NCBI RefSeq assembly: GCF_029962605.1
Contig: NZ_CP124750.1
Span: 4,340,001-4,404,000, forward strand
Origin: Serratia sarumanii
GTDB lineage: Bacteria > Pseudomonadota > Gammaproteobacteria > Enterobacterales > Enterobacteriaceae
Direction of reading: 5' to 3'
DNA length: 64,000 bases
In this document: positions 29,660 through 36,655 of the stretch, piece after piece
Layout of the letters: each line of letters starts with the position of its first letter
Numbering within the stretch: the first letter of the stretch is position 1
The notes under the pieces: generated by a model
The model's database searches: none
Told to the model about the DNA's origin: nothing
What the model saw: the letters and a program-made list of their open reading frames with translations, nothing else
Position numbers and translations under genes: made by a program

Positions 29660-30010
29660 TCAGCTCACAGGAACAGACAGCGACAGCGCGCCGGGGGCAT
29701 CGGTGCGGGTGCCGGTGATGTCGATCACCATCTTGCCGTCAAAAGTGGTATTAAAAGCGATGCCGGTCAGCTTGACGCGTGGCTCCCACGCCAAAATCGC
29801 GCTATAGCAGGCGGCCATAATCTGCAGGCGCAGCGCGTCGTTCTGCGGCTGGTCGAGCAGCTCAGAGAGCAACGAGCCGTAAGCCCGGCGCATCGTGCGC
29901 GAACCCTGCGGCGTGATCAGGATGTCCGCCACGGACTGGCGAATATGCTCGATGTCCGTCAGCGTGCGGCCGGTGCCTCGGTTCATGCCGATATATTTAG
30001 CGCTGTTCAT
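29660..30010 (-). CDS. W: baseplate protein gpW (gp25-like)
   Basis: The 116-residue protein MNSAKYIGMNRGTGRTLTDI is a gp25/W-family wedge protein. The signature DIEHIRQSVADILITPQGSRTMRRAYGS lies at about residues 18-46. P2 W is 115 residues. Its start overlaps the stop of the upstream small membrane protein gene (ATGA). Confidence 0.95.
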   Translation of the reverse strand: MNSAKYIGMNRGTGRTLTDIEHIRQSVADILITPQGSRTMRRAYGSLLSELLDQPQNDALRLQIMAACYSAILAWEPRVKLTGIAFNTTFDGKMVIDITGTRTDAPGALSLSVPVS

Positions 30011-30147
30011 GACAGCAGCAGCCCGATAAACAAGAACCAGCCCCAGCCGGAGACTCCATTAAGTGCCAGCATGACAGCGCCCGATAAGGCAATCGCAGCA
30101 CCCAATCGAGAAACAAGAGCGGCCAAAATTACTGATAGGGTTTTCAT
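30007..30147 (-). CDS. small membrane protein between V and W
   Basis: I do not recognise this gene. The ATG at 30147 has GAGGA seven bases upstream and gives 46 residues, MKTLSVILAALVSRLGAAIA then a second hydrophobic stretch GWGWFLFIGLLLS. One or two membrane helices are likely. Longer in-frame starts lack a ribosome site. P2 has no gene at this position as far as I recall, so this is an insertion in the V-W-J-I-H operon expressed with late genes. Possible roles include lysis timing or superinfection exclusion, but neither is shown. Confidence 0.6.
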   Translation of the reverse strand: MKTLSVILAALVSRLGAAIALSGAVMLALNGVSGWGWFLFIGLLLS

Positions 30148-30157
30148 ACTGGTGTCC

Positions 30158-30787
30158 TCATGAGGGTTTATCGGTTCTCCCGCCGCCGGTCTGGACGCCG
30201 CCGTGGGTGTGCATATCAACAACAACGCCGTTGGATAAGAACGAGCCGCCGCTGTGCTCAATGTTCCCGTGCATCGCCCCGCCTTTTTTCACTTCCAGCG
30301 TGCCGGTGGTGAGTTTGTTGGTGCAGACCACCTCCGGCGCATCGAGCGTGATTTTGTCAGCCGTAACGATCACCACTTTGGTGCTGGCGGTGATGGACTC
30401 CGACGCCTGCACGTCGGCGGTTTTAATCCCTGACACGCTCAGCGCGCCGGTTTCCGGTTCGTACTCGATAACCGCGCCATCAGGGAATGCGATATGCAGC
30501 GCATCCGCCGACGCAGACGGGGCCGGGAAGTCGTCAGAGAAAATGCCGCACAGCACAAACGCGGTATCGAGTTCGCCACCCAGCGCAAAGATCAGCACCT
30601 GCTCACCGACAGAAGGCGCCGACCAGCTGCGAGTACGCCCGGCGCGACAGGTTAGCCAGTTGAGCCAGTCGGTAAGATTGCCGCCGGTTTCGACGCGGCA
30701 CAGGCCGTTATCAAGGTCAACGGTGCTCACGGTGCCGATGCGGATCAGGTTGCGCAGCAGGCGCAAAATGTCGTGTTGATTGTTCAT
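30158..30787 (-). CDS. V: baseplate spike protein gpV
   Basis: The 209-residue protein MNNQHDILRLLRNLIRIGTV is the central spike. It has an N-terminal OB-like domain (RAGRTRSWSAPSVGEQVLIFALGGELDTAFVLCGIFSDDFP) and a C-terminal beta-helix with a histidine pair (MHTHGG), which in P2 gpV coordinates iron at the tip. I use the ATG at 30787, matching the P2 start; 21 residues of upstream frame are not conserved. No Shine-Dalgarno is visible, and the late promoter -10 ends six bases before the ATG, so the transcript may be leaderless. Confidence 0.93.
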   Translation of the reverse strand: MNNQHDILRLLRNLIRIGTVSTVDLDNGLCRVETGGNLTDWLNWLTCRAGRTRSWSAPSVGEQVLIFALGGELDTAFVLCGIFSDDFPAPSASADALHIAFPDGAVIEYEPETGALSVSGIKTADVQASESITASTKVVIVTADKITLDAPEVVCTNKLTTGTLEVKKGGAMHGNIEHSGGSFLSNGVVVDMHTHGGVQTGGGRTDKPS

Positions 30788-30793
30788 GCTGGA

Positions 30794-30851
30794 AGGATGC
30801 CGCCCGGCGCGGGCGGCGACAACGCGATGAGGTTGGAAGATCGGAGGCACA
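30794..30851 (-). promoter_or_regulatory. Ogr-dependent late promoter PV
   Basis: TGT-N12-CCA on the minus strand (30834-30851) with -10-like CATCCT (30794-30799), centre to centre 46 bp. Flanking bases closely resemble the O/P site (GTTGTGCCTC then GATCTTCCAACC). The predicted start is at or next to the V start codon. Confidence 0.75.
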
Positions 30852-30859
30852 ACAGGGGG

Positions 30860-31306
30860 TTATTCTGCGAGGTGTTCTATCACGGCCGTTTCTATGATTT
30901 TGACGTCATCCGGGCCAAATCCCAGCAACGGACGGGCCTCATATTTTACCGCATCGCTGTGCGGCGTCGGCCGATCGCGCAGGCCAAAATGATGCACATT
31001 GACCATACGCTGAACCCGCCCGACAAACTCAACCACGGCCGCATCGCTGTTGCCCTGGGCTTTCAGGTAACGGGCCGTGCGCAGCTTGGAGAACATTGCC
31101 CGATCGCGCAGGCGCTTTTTGTTTCGAAGCCGAGTTTTGCGCGGCGCGTAGGGTGTGCCGTCCGGCGCCTGCTGGCGTTTGATGTGTTGCTGTTGACCGG
31201 CGCGCAGGCGCTTTGACACGGCAACGGCCAGCGACTTTCGCGACTGCGGCGACAGCTTGGCAATCAGCCCGGCAAGCCGGGTGTCAAAGGGATTAAGCTC
31301 GCTCAT
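30860..31306 (-). CDS. S: phage tail completion protein gpS
   Basis: The 148-residue protein MSELNPFDTRLAGLIAKLSP is P2 gpS-like (150). The basic stretch RRAPDGTPYAPRK-like (QQAPDGTPYAPRKTRLRNKKRL) and the C-terminal RPLLGFGPDDVKIIETAVIEHL are characteristic. Together with gpR it completes the tail for head joining. Its start overlaps the last codons of R; a GTG/ATG choice three codons upstream cannot be excluded. Confidence 0.92.
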   Translation of the reverse strand: MSELNPFDTRLAGLIAKLSPQSRKSLAVAVSKRLRAGQQQHIKRQQAPDGTPYAPRKTRLRNKKRLRDRAMFSKLRTARYLKAQGNSDAAVVEFVGRVQRMVNVHHFGLRDRPTPHSDAVKYEARPLLGFGPDDVKIIETAVIEHLAE

Positions 31307-31766
31307 GCCATTCACTCACTAATTCACCGTGAACAAAGAGCTGCATCGGCCGCGTGATGTCCTCCGGTAACGGCGGCTCCGGCAGGTGCTTAACGTGTAG
31401 TGCTCCGTTCTGTTCGCTGACCACGACACGCTCGGTCAGCTGCAGCGATACGCTGAAATCGTAAGAGCCGTTGTTGTTGAAGTCACTCGCGAAGGTGATC
31501 CCGGTGCGGCGCTTTTCCTCGGTTGCCATGATGTCCGGCTGGTTCTCTCGTAGCCATGCCTGAATCGGCACCATGATTAAATCCAGATCGCCGGTGTAGT
31601 CCAAAAACAGCAGGTTAAGCGTATAGCGGTACTCATGGGACAGCGAGGCGGCAAGCGTGGCGGCCACATTGCCGCGTTCTACCCGCACTTGCAGATTTTC
31701 AGGGTTGCGCTGTAGCCACGGCAGGCAGCTTGTCAGCTCAGCGCGGAGCTGTTGCGGTTTTAACAT
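31293..31766 (-). CDS. R: phage tail completion protein gpR
   Basis: The 157-residue protein MLKPQQLRAELTSCLPWLQR matches P2 gpR (155), with PENLQVRVERGNVAATLAASLSHEYRYTLNLLFLDYTGD near residues 22-60. It is needed with gpS for tail completion. The start lies inside the 3' end of the Rz1 gene (29-base overlap) and the end overlaps S. Confidence 0.92.
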   Translation of the reverse strand: MLKPQQLRAELTSCLPWLQRNPENLQVRVERGNVAATLAASLSHEYRYTLNLLFLDYTGDLDLIMVPIQAWLRENQPDIMATEEKRRTGITFASDFNNNGSYDFSVSLQLTERVVVSEQNGALHVKHLPEPPLPEDITRPMQLFVHGELVSEWHERA

Positions 31767-32019
31767 CGTGTTGTTCCTGACAGTGTTTTATCGTTTCGAC
31801 CTGCACCGCGCAGGCCGCCAAGGCGTTTTCAAGCTGGCGAATATCGGCGCTCAGATCGCCGTTAGTCGCCGGGCGGCTGGCCGGGATTTGGCACAGACTC
31901 ACTTTCGGACAGCCAACGTAGATAATCCGCGGCGCCGGTGAAGCCGGGGCGCTGGTGCAGCCGGGCAACGTCAGCAGGCAAAGCAGTGTTAAACCAGTCC
32001 CGTAATTGCTGATTTTCAT
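31738..32019 (-). CDS. lysC: outer-membrane spanin lipoprotein, Rz1/LysC-like
   Basis: The 93-residue protein MKISNYGTGLTLLCLLTLPG has a lipobox with cysteine at residue 21 (LTLPGC). The mature part is proline-rich at first (APASPAPR) and then helical, as in Rz1. As the outer-membrane half of a spanin pair, it fuses the two membranes with Rz at the end of lysis. The gene begins inside lysB in a different frame and shares 158 bases with it, the nested arrangement known for P2 lysB/lysC. Confidence 0.88.
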   Translation of the reverse strand: MKISNYGTGLTLLCLLTLPGCTSAPASPAPRIIYVGCPKVSLCQIPASRPATNGDLSADIRQLENALAACAVQVETIKHCQEQHDVKTATAPR

Positions 32020-32290
32020 TGAGTAACCTCTGTATTTTCTGCTCGCGCGTCAGTGCCAGCCGGTGCGCGGCGGCGAGATCGTCCCTTAACTTTTCCTCTT
32101 CCTGCGCCAGCCGACCGGCCGCCGCCTGCAGCGTGTCGATCGCCGCGCGGGTATCCGTCAGCGCCGCCGCTATCCGGCCGTTTTCTTGCCGGGCGCTCTC
32201 CAGCCGTTCACCCAACGTGACAACCTGCCATTTCATCCAACCGGCGACGACCAGCGCCAGCACCAGAAACCACCCGATCGCGCGGCTCAT
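31862..32290 (-). CDS. lysB: inner-membrane spanin, Rz/LysB-like
   Basis: The 142-residue protein MSRAIGWFLVLALVVAGWMK has an N-terminal signal anchor (residues 5-20). A periplasmic coiled coil follows (VVTLGERLESARQENGRIAAAL, LQAAAGRLAQEEEKLRDDL). The conserved RLLNENQQLRDWFNTALPADVARLHQRP segment identifies the P2 LysB family. It pairs with the Rz1 protein encoded in the overlapping frame. The start overlaps the end of the endolysin gene by four bases. Confidence 0.9.
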   Translation of the reverse strand: MSRAIGWFLVLALVVAGWMKWQVVTLGERLESARQENGRIAAALTDTRAAIDTLQAAAGRLAQEEEKLRDDLAAAHRLALTREQKIQRLLNENQQLRDWFNTALPADVARLHQRPGFTGAADYLRWLSESESVPNPGQPPGD

Positions 32291-32799
32291 GGCGCGGCCC
32301 CGATCAGGCAGTGGGCCAGCTCCGCCGCCCGGCGCCGCTCCAGCCCCGGCGATTTGACGCCGTTGACGAACACCCAGCGCGGCAACTGTTGGCAGGCGCT
32401 GCGCCAGTCCTGCCGCTTGATGAAACCGGCCAGCGTAGAGCCACAGGCGGCCGTGACGCCAACGTTAAAGGCAAAGGACACCACCGCGTCATAAACCGGC
32501 GGCGGCATCGTGACAGGCATACAGCGCCCTATGCCGCGCTCCACGCGATACACGTCGGCGATGAGGTTAACGGCAGCTTGGCGCTCGCTGATAACCTTGC
32601 CGGGCTTTACCCCGGCCGTGTGGCCAATGCCGCTTGTCCAGACGCCCGCCTGACACTGGTACGGCGATAAACGACAGCCCTCGAAATCGGCCAGCAGTCG
32701 CAACCCAGCCTCAGAGATCTGCAGCGCGCTGAATTGCGGCAGCAGCACCGCCAGCGCCAGCACGGCGGCCACACTGCAGCGTTTAGCGATTGAGTTCAT
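32287..32799 (-). CDS. K: SAR endolysin, phage lysozyme family (GH24)
   Basis: The 170-residue lysozyme cleaves peptidoglycan. The catalytic triad follows the P1 Lyz pattern E-8-C-5-T: E40, C49 and T55 in FEGCRLSPYQCQAGVWTSGI. The N-terminus (residues 4-25) is a weakly hydrophobic signal-anchor-release segment with C8, and C42 lies beside the active site. In P1 Lyz, equivalent cysteines hold the membrane-tethered enzyme inactive by a disulfide that is rearranged on release; the same is inferred here. It is directly downstream of a pinholin gene, the combination expected for SAR lysis. Confidence 0.88.
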   Translation of the reverse strand: MNSIAKRCSVAAVLALAVLLPQFSALQISEAGLRLLADFEGCRLSPYQCQAGVWTSGIGHTAGVKPGKVISERQAAVNLIADVYRVERGIGRCMPVTMPPPVYDAVVSFAFNVGVTAACGSTLAGFIKRQDWRSACQQLPRWVFVNGVKSPGLERRRAAELAHCLIGAAP

Positions 32800-32992
32800 C
32801 GTAAACCCTCCGGCTAACGCCTAGCTTGTTCAACAGCTGGTAGCTTTTGCGGCGGTAGTACCAGTTAACGAGAAATGTGCCGACACCGACGGCGGCGCCA
32901 ACCATAAAAGCGATGTCCTGCGGCGAATATTTGCCGATCCACGCGAGGAACATCGCCACCGCGTAGGCTAAAAATGATGTGATGCGCTCCAT
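32783..32992 (-). CDS. holin of the P21 S (pinholin) family
   Basis: The 69-residue protein MERITSFLAYAVAMFLAWIG has two hydrophobic helices separated by the short turn KYSPQD and ends in a basic tail (YYRRKSYQLLNKLG). This is the layout of the lambdoid P21 S protein. I choose the ATG at 32992, with GGGAT upstream; an upstream in-frame start overlapping gene X is less likely. The first helix should flip into the periplasm to trigger small pores that release the SAR endolysin. It overlaps the endolysin start by 17 bases. P2 itself has the unrelated holin Y here. Confidence 0.85.
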   Translation of the reverse strand: MERITSFLAYAVAMFLAWIGKYSPQDIAFMVGAAVGVGTFLVNWYYRRKSYQLLNKLGVSRRVYDELNR

Positions 32993-32996
32993 GTTT

Positions 32997-33200
32997 TTAA
33001 TCCCATAAATTGACGGTTTCACGCTGCGGTGCGGCGGTCACGTCCGGCAGCTCAACCGGGTGGCCGTGGGGCAAAATCGCCCCGGCAGCGGCCAGCCCTT
33101 CATTTAGCGAATAGACCTGCTCAACCACGCCCTGCGTGCGCCCGTAGTAGCGCCAACAAATCGCGTCAACGGTGTCGCCCTGCAGGGCGTAGACTCTCAT
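32997..33200 (-). CDS. X: phage tail protein gpX (LysM-like)
   Basis: The 67-residue protein MRVYALQGDTVDAICWRYYG has the length of P2 gpX (67) and the short LysM-like fold pattern (GDTVDAICWRYYGRTQGVVEQVYSLNEGLA, LPHGHPVELPD). It is an essential tail protein. It overlaps the L stop by one base. Confidence 0.93.
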   Translation of the reverse strand: MRVYALQGDTVDAICWRYYGRTQGVVEQVYSLNEGLAAAGAILPHGHPVELPDVTAAPQRETVNLWD

Positions 33201-33688
33201 CAGAGCAGCCCGATGATGCAGTGGCTACGCTCGGCCACGTTACTGATCGCGTTGCGGGCGTTGCGCCACAGCTCGCCGATCGAGGCTTCGACCACATCAG
33301 CCTTGCGGCCGCCGGTGGCGGTGGTGTCGAAACTGCGGTATTGCTCCGAGAGCGTCGCCATGGTCATCGCGCTAACGGCGTTGCGGTATTCGCTCACCCG
33401 CACGCTTTCGCCGTCAAGCTGTTCGCCCGGCACATCCTCAAGCCGCTGATAGCCGTCGGCCATCTGGTCGCGGCGGAAAGTGAACAGCTCGGCGTTGACC
33501 TCCGCGATCGCGCTTTTAATTGCCAGCCGCAGGCGCGGGGCGGTGATAGTGCCTTCAATGCGCATCACGTCGCGCACGTCCGCCGGGTCAATGTCCGGCC
33601 AGAAAAAGACGTTTTTAACGATCGGCTCATCCTCCGGGCGCGGTGCTGGCGCGTCCGGGCGTGGCCGTTGGATCACAACGGTGCTCAT
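33200..33688 (-). CDS. L: head completion/stabilisation protein gpL
   Basis: The 162-residue protein MSTVVIQRPRPDAPAPRPED matches P2 gpL (169), with VKNVFFWPDIDPADVRDVMRIEGTITAPRLRLAIKSAIAEVNAEL. It binds the portal and seals the filled head before tail attachment. The 93-base gap to gpM upstream is unusual for this packed operon and is discussed with M. Confidence 0.93.
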   Translation of the reverse strand: MSTVVIQRPRPDAPAPRPEDEPIVKNVFFWPDIDPADVRDVMRIEGTITAPRLRLAIKSAIAEVNAELFTFRRDQMADGYQRLEDVPGEQLDGESVRVSEYRNAVSAMTMATLSEQYRSFDTTATGGRKADVVEASIGELWRNARNAISNVAERSHCIIGLL

Positions 33689-33781
33689 ATGACCTCAGAA
33701 AGTTAGGGGGCGGTGGACGACGGCGTTGACGAGGTGAAACCTGTCGCGGCCGTCGTGCCGCCCGGCGCGGGGCGCGTTCTG

Positions 33782-34441
33782 TCAGCGGCTGGCGGCGGTG
33801 CGTATTGCCCGCTCCAGCCGTTCAATGTCTTTTTTCACGCCGCAGCCGTTATGCAACTGCAGCGCACGCTTAAGGTGGTTCAATGCCAGTTCAGCCCTGC
33901 CCGCCGCGCGCAAGACGTACCCGGTGATTTTGTGCAGCTTGGCGCGCACTTGGTCGGGCATGTCTTCTGCGTCGGTGAGTTCCATCGTCTGCGTGAGGTG
34001 GTCAATGTTGACCGGCTCCCCAGCCTCAAAGGCGCGGGTGGCAGACTCGGCGACGTCTTCTGCGATGAGGTATGGCGTGGAGCGCGCGAAATTGCCCGGC
34101 GGCGCCAACTGGTAGCGCAGCGCATAGCGGGCGATGTCCAGCGCGCCGGGAATGTCCCCGGCATCCAGACGCCAGATCATGACCGTCATCAGAATGGCGT
34201 CCTGCGCGCCGCGACCTTCGGCCAGCACACCGGCAACCCAGGGGGCATAGTCCGGCAGCAGTTGGCGCTTGAGTTCGGCCTTACGCTCTTGTGAGCGCAC
34301 CTGTTTGAGCTTTCGCTTATCTTCATTGAGTTTAAGCATCATCCGTTCATAGCCGTTGGCGTGGCGCAGCGGGTCATTCTCCCGCTGCGCGGCCTCGACC
34401 GCTGACTGGCGCATAAGGTGACGGCGGGCAGGGCTGGTCAT
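33782..34441 (-). CDS. M: terminase small (endonuclease) subunit gpM, apparently shortened
   Basis: The 219-residue protein MTSPARRHLMRQSAVEAAQR aligns with P2 gpM (247) through GVKKDIERLERAIRT and then stops. gpM cuts cos and packages DNA with gpP. Immediately after the stop, the frame one base away remains open for 25 codons (PPAADRTRPAPGGTTAATGF and on to a TAA at 33703) that fill the gap before L. A one-base insertion near 33790 would explain both the short tail and the 93-base gap. The lost part is the low-complexity C-terminus, so activity may survive. Confidence 0.9.
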   Translation of the reverse strand: MTSPARRHLMRQSAVEAAQRENDPLRHANGYERMMLKLNEDKRKLKQVRSQERKAELKRQLLPDYAPWVAGVLAEGRGAQDAILMTVMIWRLDAGDIPGALDIARYALRYQLAPPGNFARSTPYLIAEDVAESATRAFEAGEPVNIDHLTQTMELTDAEDMPDQVRAKLHKITGYVLRAAGRAELALNHLKRALQLHNGCGVKKDIERLERAIRTAASR

Positions 34442-34443
34442 GG

Positions 34444-35655
34444 TTATTTACCGCCTTTCGCTTTGTCGTCTGCCGGTGCTTCCTCCGGGTCTTTCACTTC
34501 GGCGACTGGCTCCGCTGGAGCGGTGGCAACCTTCACCGCTTCAACAATGGCACCGGCCAGCGCCTTAATGTCATCGCCGGAGGTCGGCAGTGCGGCCTTG
34601 GTTTTTGGCTCGGTCGGCTTGACGGCCAACAGCTCGATGTTCTCCACCAGACAGCCGCAGGCGTAATCCTCCACCACATAGTCCTCGTTGATGGACTCAT
34701 AGTTTTCGATGCGGTCGCGCTTGGCGTTCTCCACCATATGGCGGCGGTGTGTGTCTTCCTGCCAGTAGATCGACAGGTTATCCATGCGCGTAATCAGCAG
34801 CGCATCCGCCGGGAAGTACGGCACACGCACGGCGGGCAGGTTGCCGATGCGCTTCTGGCTGATAATCAGATCGGCGGCCAGCGCTTCGGTGTTGGGCTGT
34901 TCCTGATTGACCAGCGGGAAATACTTGTCGGCCAGCAGCTGACGACCGCAGATCACTACCAGCTCAGGATCTTCCTGATACCACGGTGCAATCAGGGTAT
35001 TAGTGGCATCCATCACCAGCGCGTCGAGGTTGGCGTAATCGCCACCGGCACCCACGCGGATGTTTTCAGACACCACGCTGCCGTCCATACCCACGATTTT
35101 GTTCATCACGCGGCTCGGCGCGTTCTCGCGGTACTTCTGCAACCAGCCCGGCGCAATGTCCTGCAGCAGCGGGAACTTGACGCGGTTGGAGGTTTTGGCG
35201 CGGTGCGTACCGTTAAAGCCGATCATGATGCGGTCGAGCGCCTGACGTTCAACAATTGCATCGCGTAAGCGGGTCTGGAAATCCTGATAACGCGCCCACA
35301 GGTCGAGGGTGTTGTAGCGGATGTGGAAATCGTAGTTCACCTGCTGGCAGAAATAGTCATCGCTGTCCAGCGTGGCAAAGTCGGCCGTTTCGCGTTCATC
35401 GCCGCCGGCGGTGTCGGTGGTGCTGGCGATGGAGCCGCTCACACCTAAACCGACTTTCTCTCCCTTCATTTCCTTAACCGGCAGGATATTAATACGGGTC
35501 AGGAACGTGGAGGAATCCTGTACGCGGGTCATGATGGTTTGCGTGACGGACGGCTCAACGCTGAATTTTTTATCCAGATCGCCGGTTGCTACGCCATTCA
35601 GTTCGGCGAGGCGAGACATAAACGCATTAAATTTAAAACGAGTTTGCTTGCGCAT
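34444..35655 (-). CDS. N: major capsid protein gpN with C-terminal extension
   Basis: The first ~350 residues (MRKQTRFKFNAFMSRLAELN onward, with EMKGEKVGLGVSGSIASTTDTAGG and ENYESINEDYVVEDYACGCLVE) align throughout with P2 gpN (357). The product is 403 residues; the last ~50 (GDDIKALAGAIVEAVKVATA then acidic and lysine-rich PVAEVKDPEEAPADDKAKGG) have no P2 counterpart. In P2 the capsid precursor is trimmed by gpO at the N-terminus. Whether this tail is removed or displayed is unknown. It lies two bases before M. Confidence 0.93.
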   Translation of the reverse strand: MRKQTRFKFNAFMSRLAELNGVATGDLDKKFSVEPSVTQTIMTRVQDSSTFLTRINILPVKEMKGEKVGLGVSGSIASTTDTAGGDERETADFATLDSDDYFCQQVNYDFHIRYNTLDLWARYQDFQTRLRDAIVERQALDRIMIGFNGTHRAKTSNRVKFPLLQDIAPGWLQKYRENAPSRVMNKIVGMDGSVVSENIRVGAGGDYANLDALVMDATNTLIAPWYQEDPELVVICGRQLLADKYFPLVNQEQPNTEALAADLIISQKRIGNLPAVRVPYFPADALLITRMDNLSIYWQEDTHRRHMVENAKRDRIENYESINEDYVVEDYACGCLVENIELLAVKPTEPKTKAALPTSGDDIKALAGAIVEAVKVATAPAEPVAEVKDPEEAPADDKAKGGK

Positions 35656-35697
35656 TTTTCTTCCTGTTTTTGTTCGGTTTTATCGGGTTTGACTGCC

Positions 35698-36513
35698 TTA
35701 GCAGTCGGTCAGCACGTCTTGCGCACTGTTGCCGCCGGTGGCGTCCGGGCGGGCCTGCTGGCTGAAATCTTCCGAGGTGGAAAGCTGGGCTTGCAGCGCG
35801 CTGAACGCATCGCTGCCGGTTTTTACCTGTTGCTTGAGATCGGCAACCTGCTCGCTCAGTGCAGCGAATTTCTCGGTAAAGCGGGTGTCCGCTTCCTGCA
35901 ACTGCTCGGCCACGGTCATCACGGCGCCTTCCATCTCACCAAATCGCACATCGTCGGTGGCCTGCTTGCGGCTAAACATCGCTTTGATGCGGGCAGAGAA
36001 TGAGGTTTCCGGGTCAGCGACCGGCTCAAAATCGAAATGGACTTCCAGCGGCGCGGAGAACTCGACGTTCTCGTGGCGGCGGCTGAACTCCAGCATGTCA
36101 GTGCCGAGGCTCGCCGGGTCATCGGTGACGGCCAACCCGACCAGATACGACTTGCCGGTCTTGGCGAAATCGCGGCGGATCTCCATCGAGGTGAAAACCT
36201 TTTGGCCCGCGCCGACCATCGACACCAGATCGGCGGTCGGGGCCAGACTGGCGTACAGCGCCCACTTGCCGTGCAACAGCGGTTCGTCCGGCTCGTCGAT
36301 TTTTTCGGCCTTCAGCTCAACCACGCCGCCGTAACGACGGAAATAGCCATCCGGCAAAATCCCCTTGATGTGCTCCATGTTGATACGGGCGCCGTACACC
36401 TTCGGGCTGTAGGTCGCGGCCATCTGCTGAATATCCGCAGCGCCGATCTCGCGGCCGTCAACGGTGTCGCCTTCAACGCCGATGCGGAAAAACTTAGTAA
36501 CTTTCTTTGCCAT
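35698..36513 (-). CDS. O: capsid scaffold and maturation protease gpO
   Basis: The 271-residue protein begins MAKKVTKFFRIGVEGDTVDG. The N-terminal half is the herpes-like serine protease domain (YGARINMEHIKGI with the His and, further on, FTSMEIRRDFAKTGKSYLVGLAVTDDPASLGTDML with the catalytic Ser region). The C-terminal part is helical scaffold (EQLQEADTRFTEKFAALSEQVADLKQQ). P2 gpO has 284 residues. I use the ATG at 36513 with GGAG upstream; 57 upstream in-frame residues run through the promoter and were rejected. First gene of the rightmost late transcript. Confidence 0.93.
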   Translation of the reverse strand: MAKKVTKFFRIGVEGDTVDGREIGAADIQQMAATYSPKVYGARINMEHIKGILPDGYFRRYGGVVELKAEKIDEPDEPLLHGKWALYASLAPTADLVSMVGAGQKVFTSMEIRRDFAKTGKSYLVGLAVTDDPASLGTDMLEFSRRHENVEFSAPLEVHFDFEPVADPETSFSARIKAMFSRKQATDDVRFGEMEGAVMTVAEQLQEADTRFTEKFAALSEQVADLKQQVKTGSDAFSALQAQLSTSEDFSQQARPDATGGNSAQDVLTDC

Positions 36514-36550
36514 GTAAACGGCTCCGGTTGTGGTGATTGGGTTCGGTGCT

Positions 36551-36648
36551 AGTTTCGGGGGAATGGCGGCGCGTCTCAACGCGTTGCGGTTGGAAGATCT
36601 GAGGCACAACAAGGGCTTAATGCGAGCCGCCCGGCGCTTTCGTAGCCT
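36551..36648. promoter_or_regulatory. divergent late promoters PO and PP sharing one Ogr site
   Basis: TGG-N12-ACA (36591-36608; TGT-N12-CCA on the other strand) lies between O and P. TAGCCT (36643-36648) is centred 46 bp to the right, toward P, and GAAACT on the minus strand (36551-36556) is centred 46 bp to the left, toward O. Predicted start points are near 36655 and 36544. Confidence 0.7.
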
Positions 36649-36655
36649 TGGCGGC

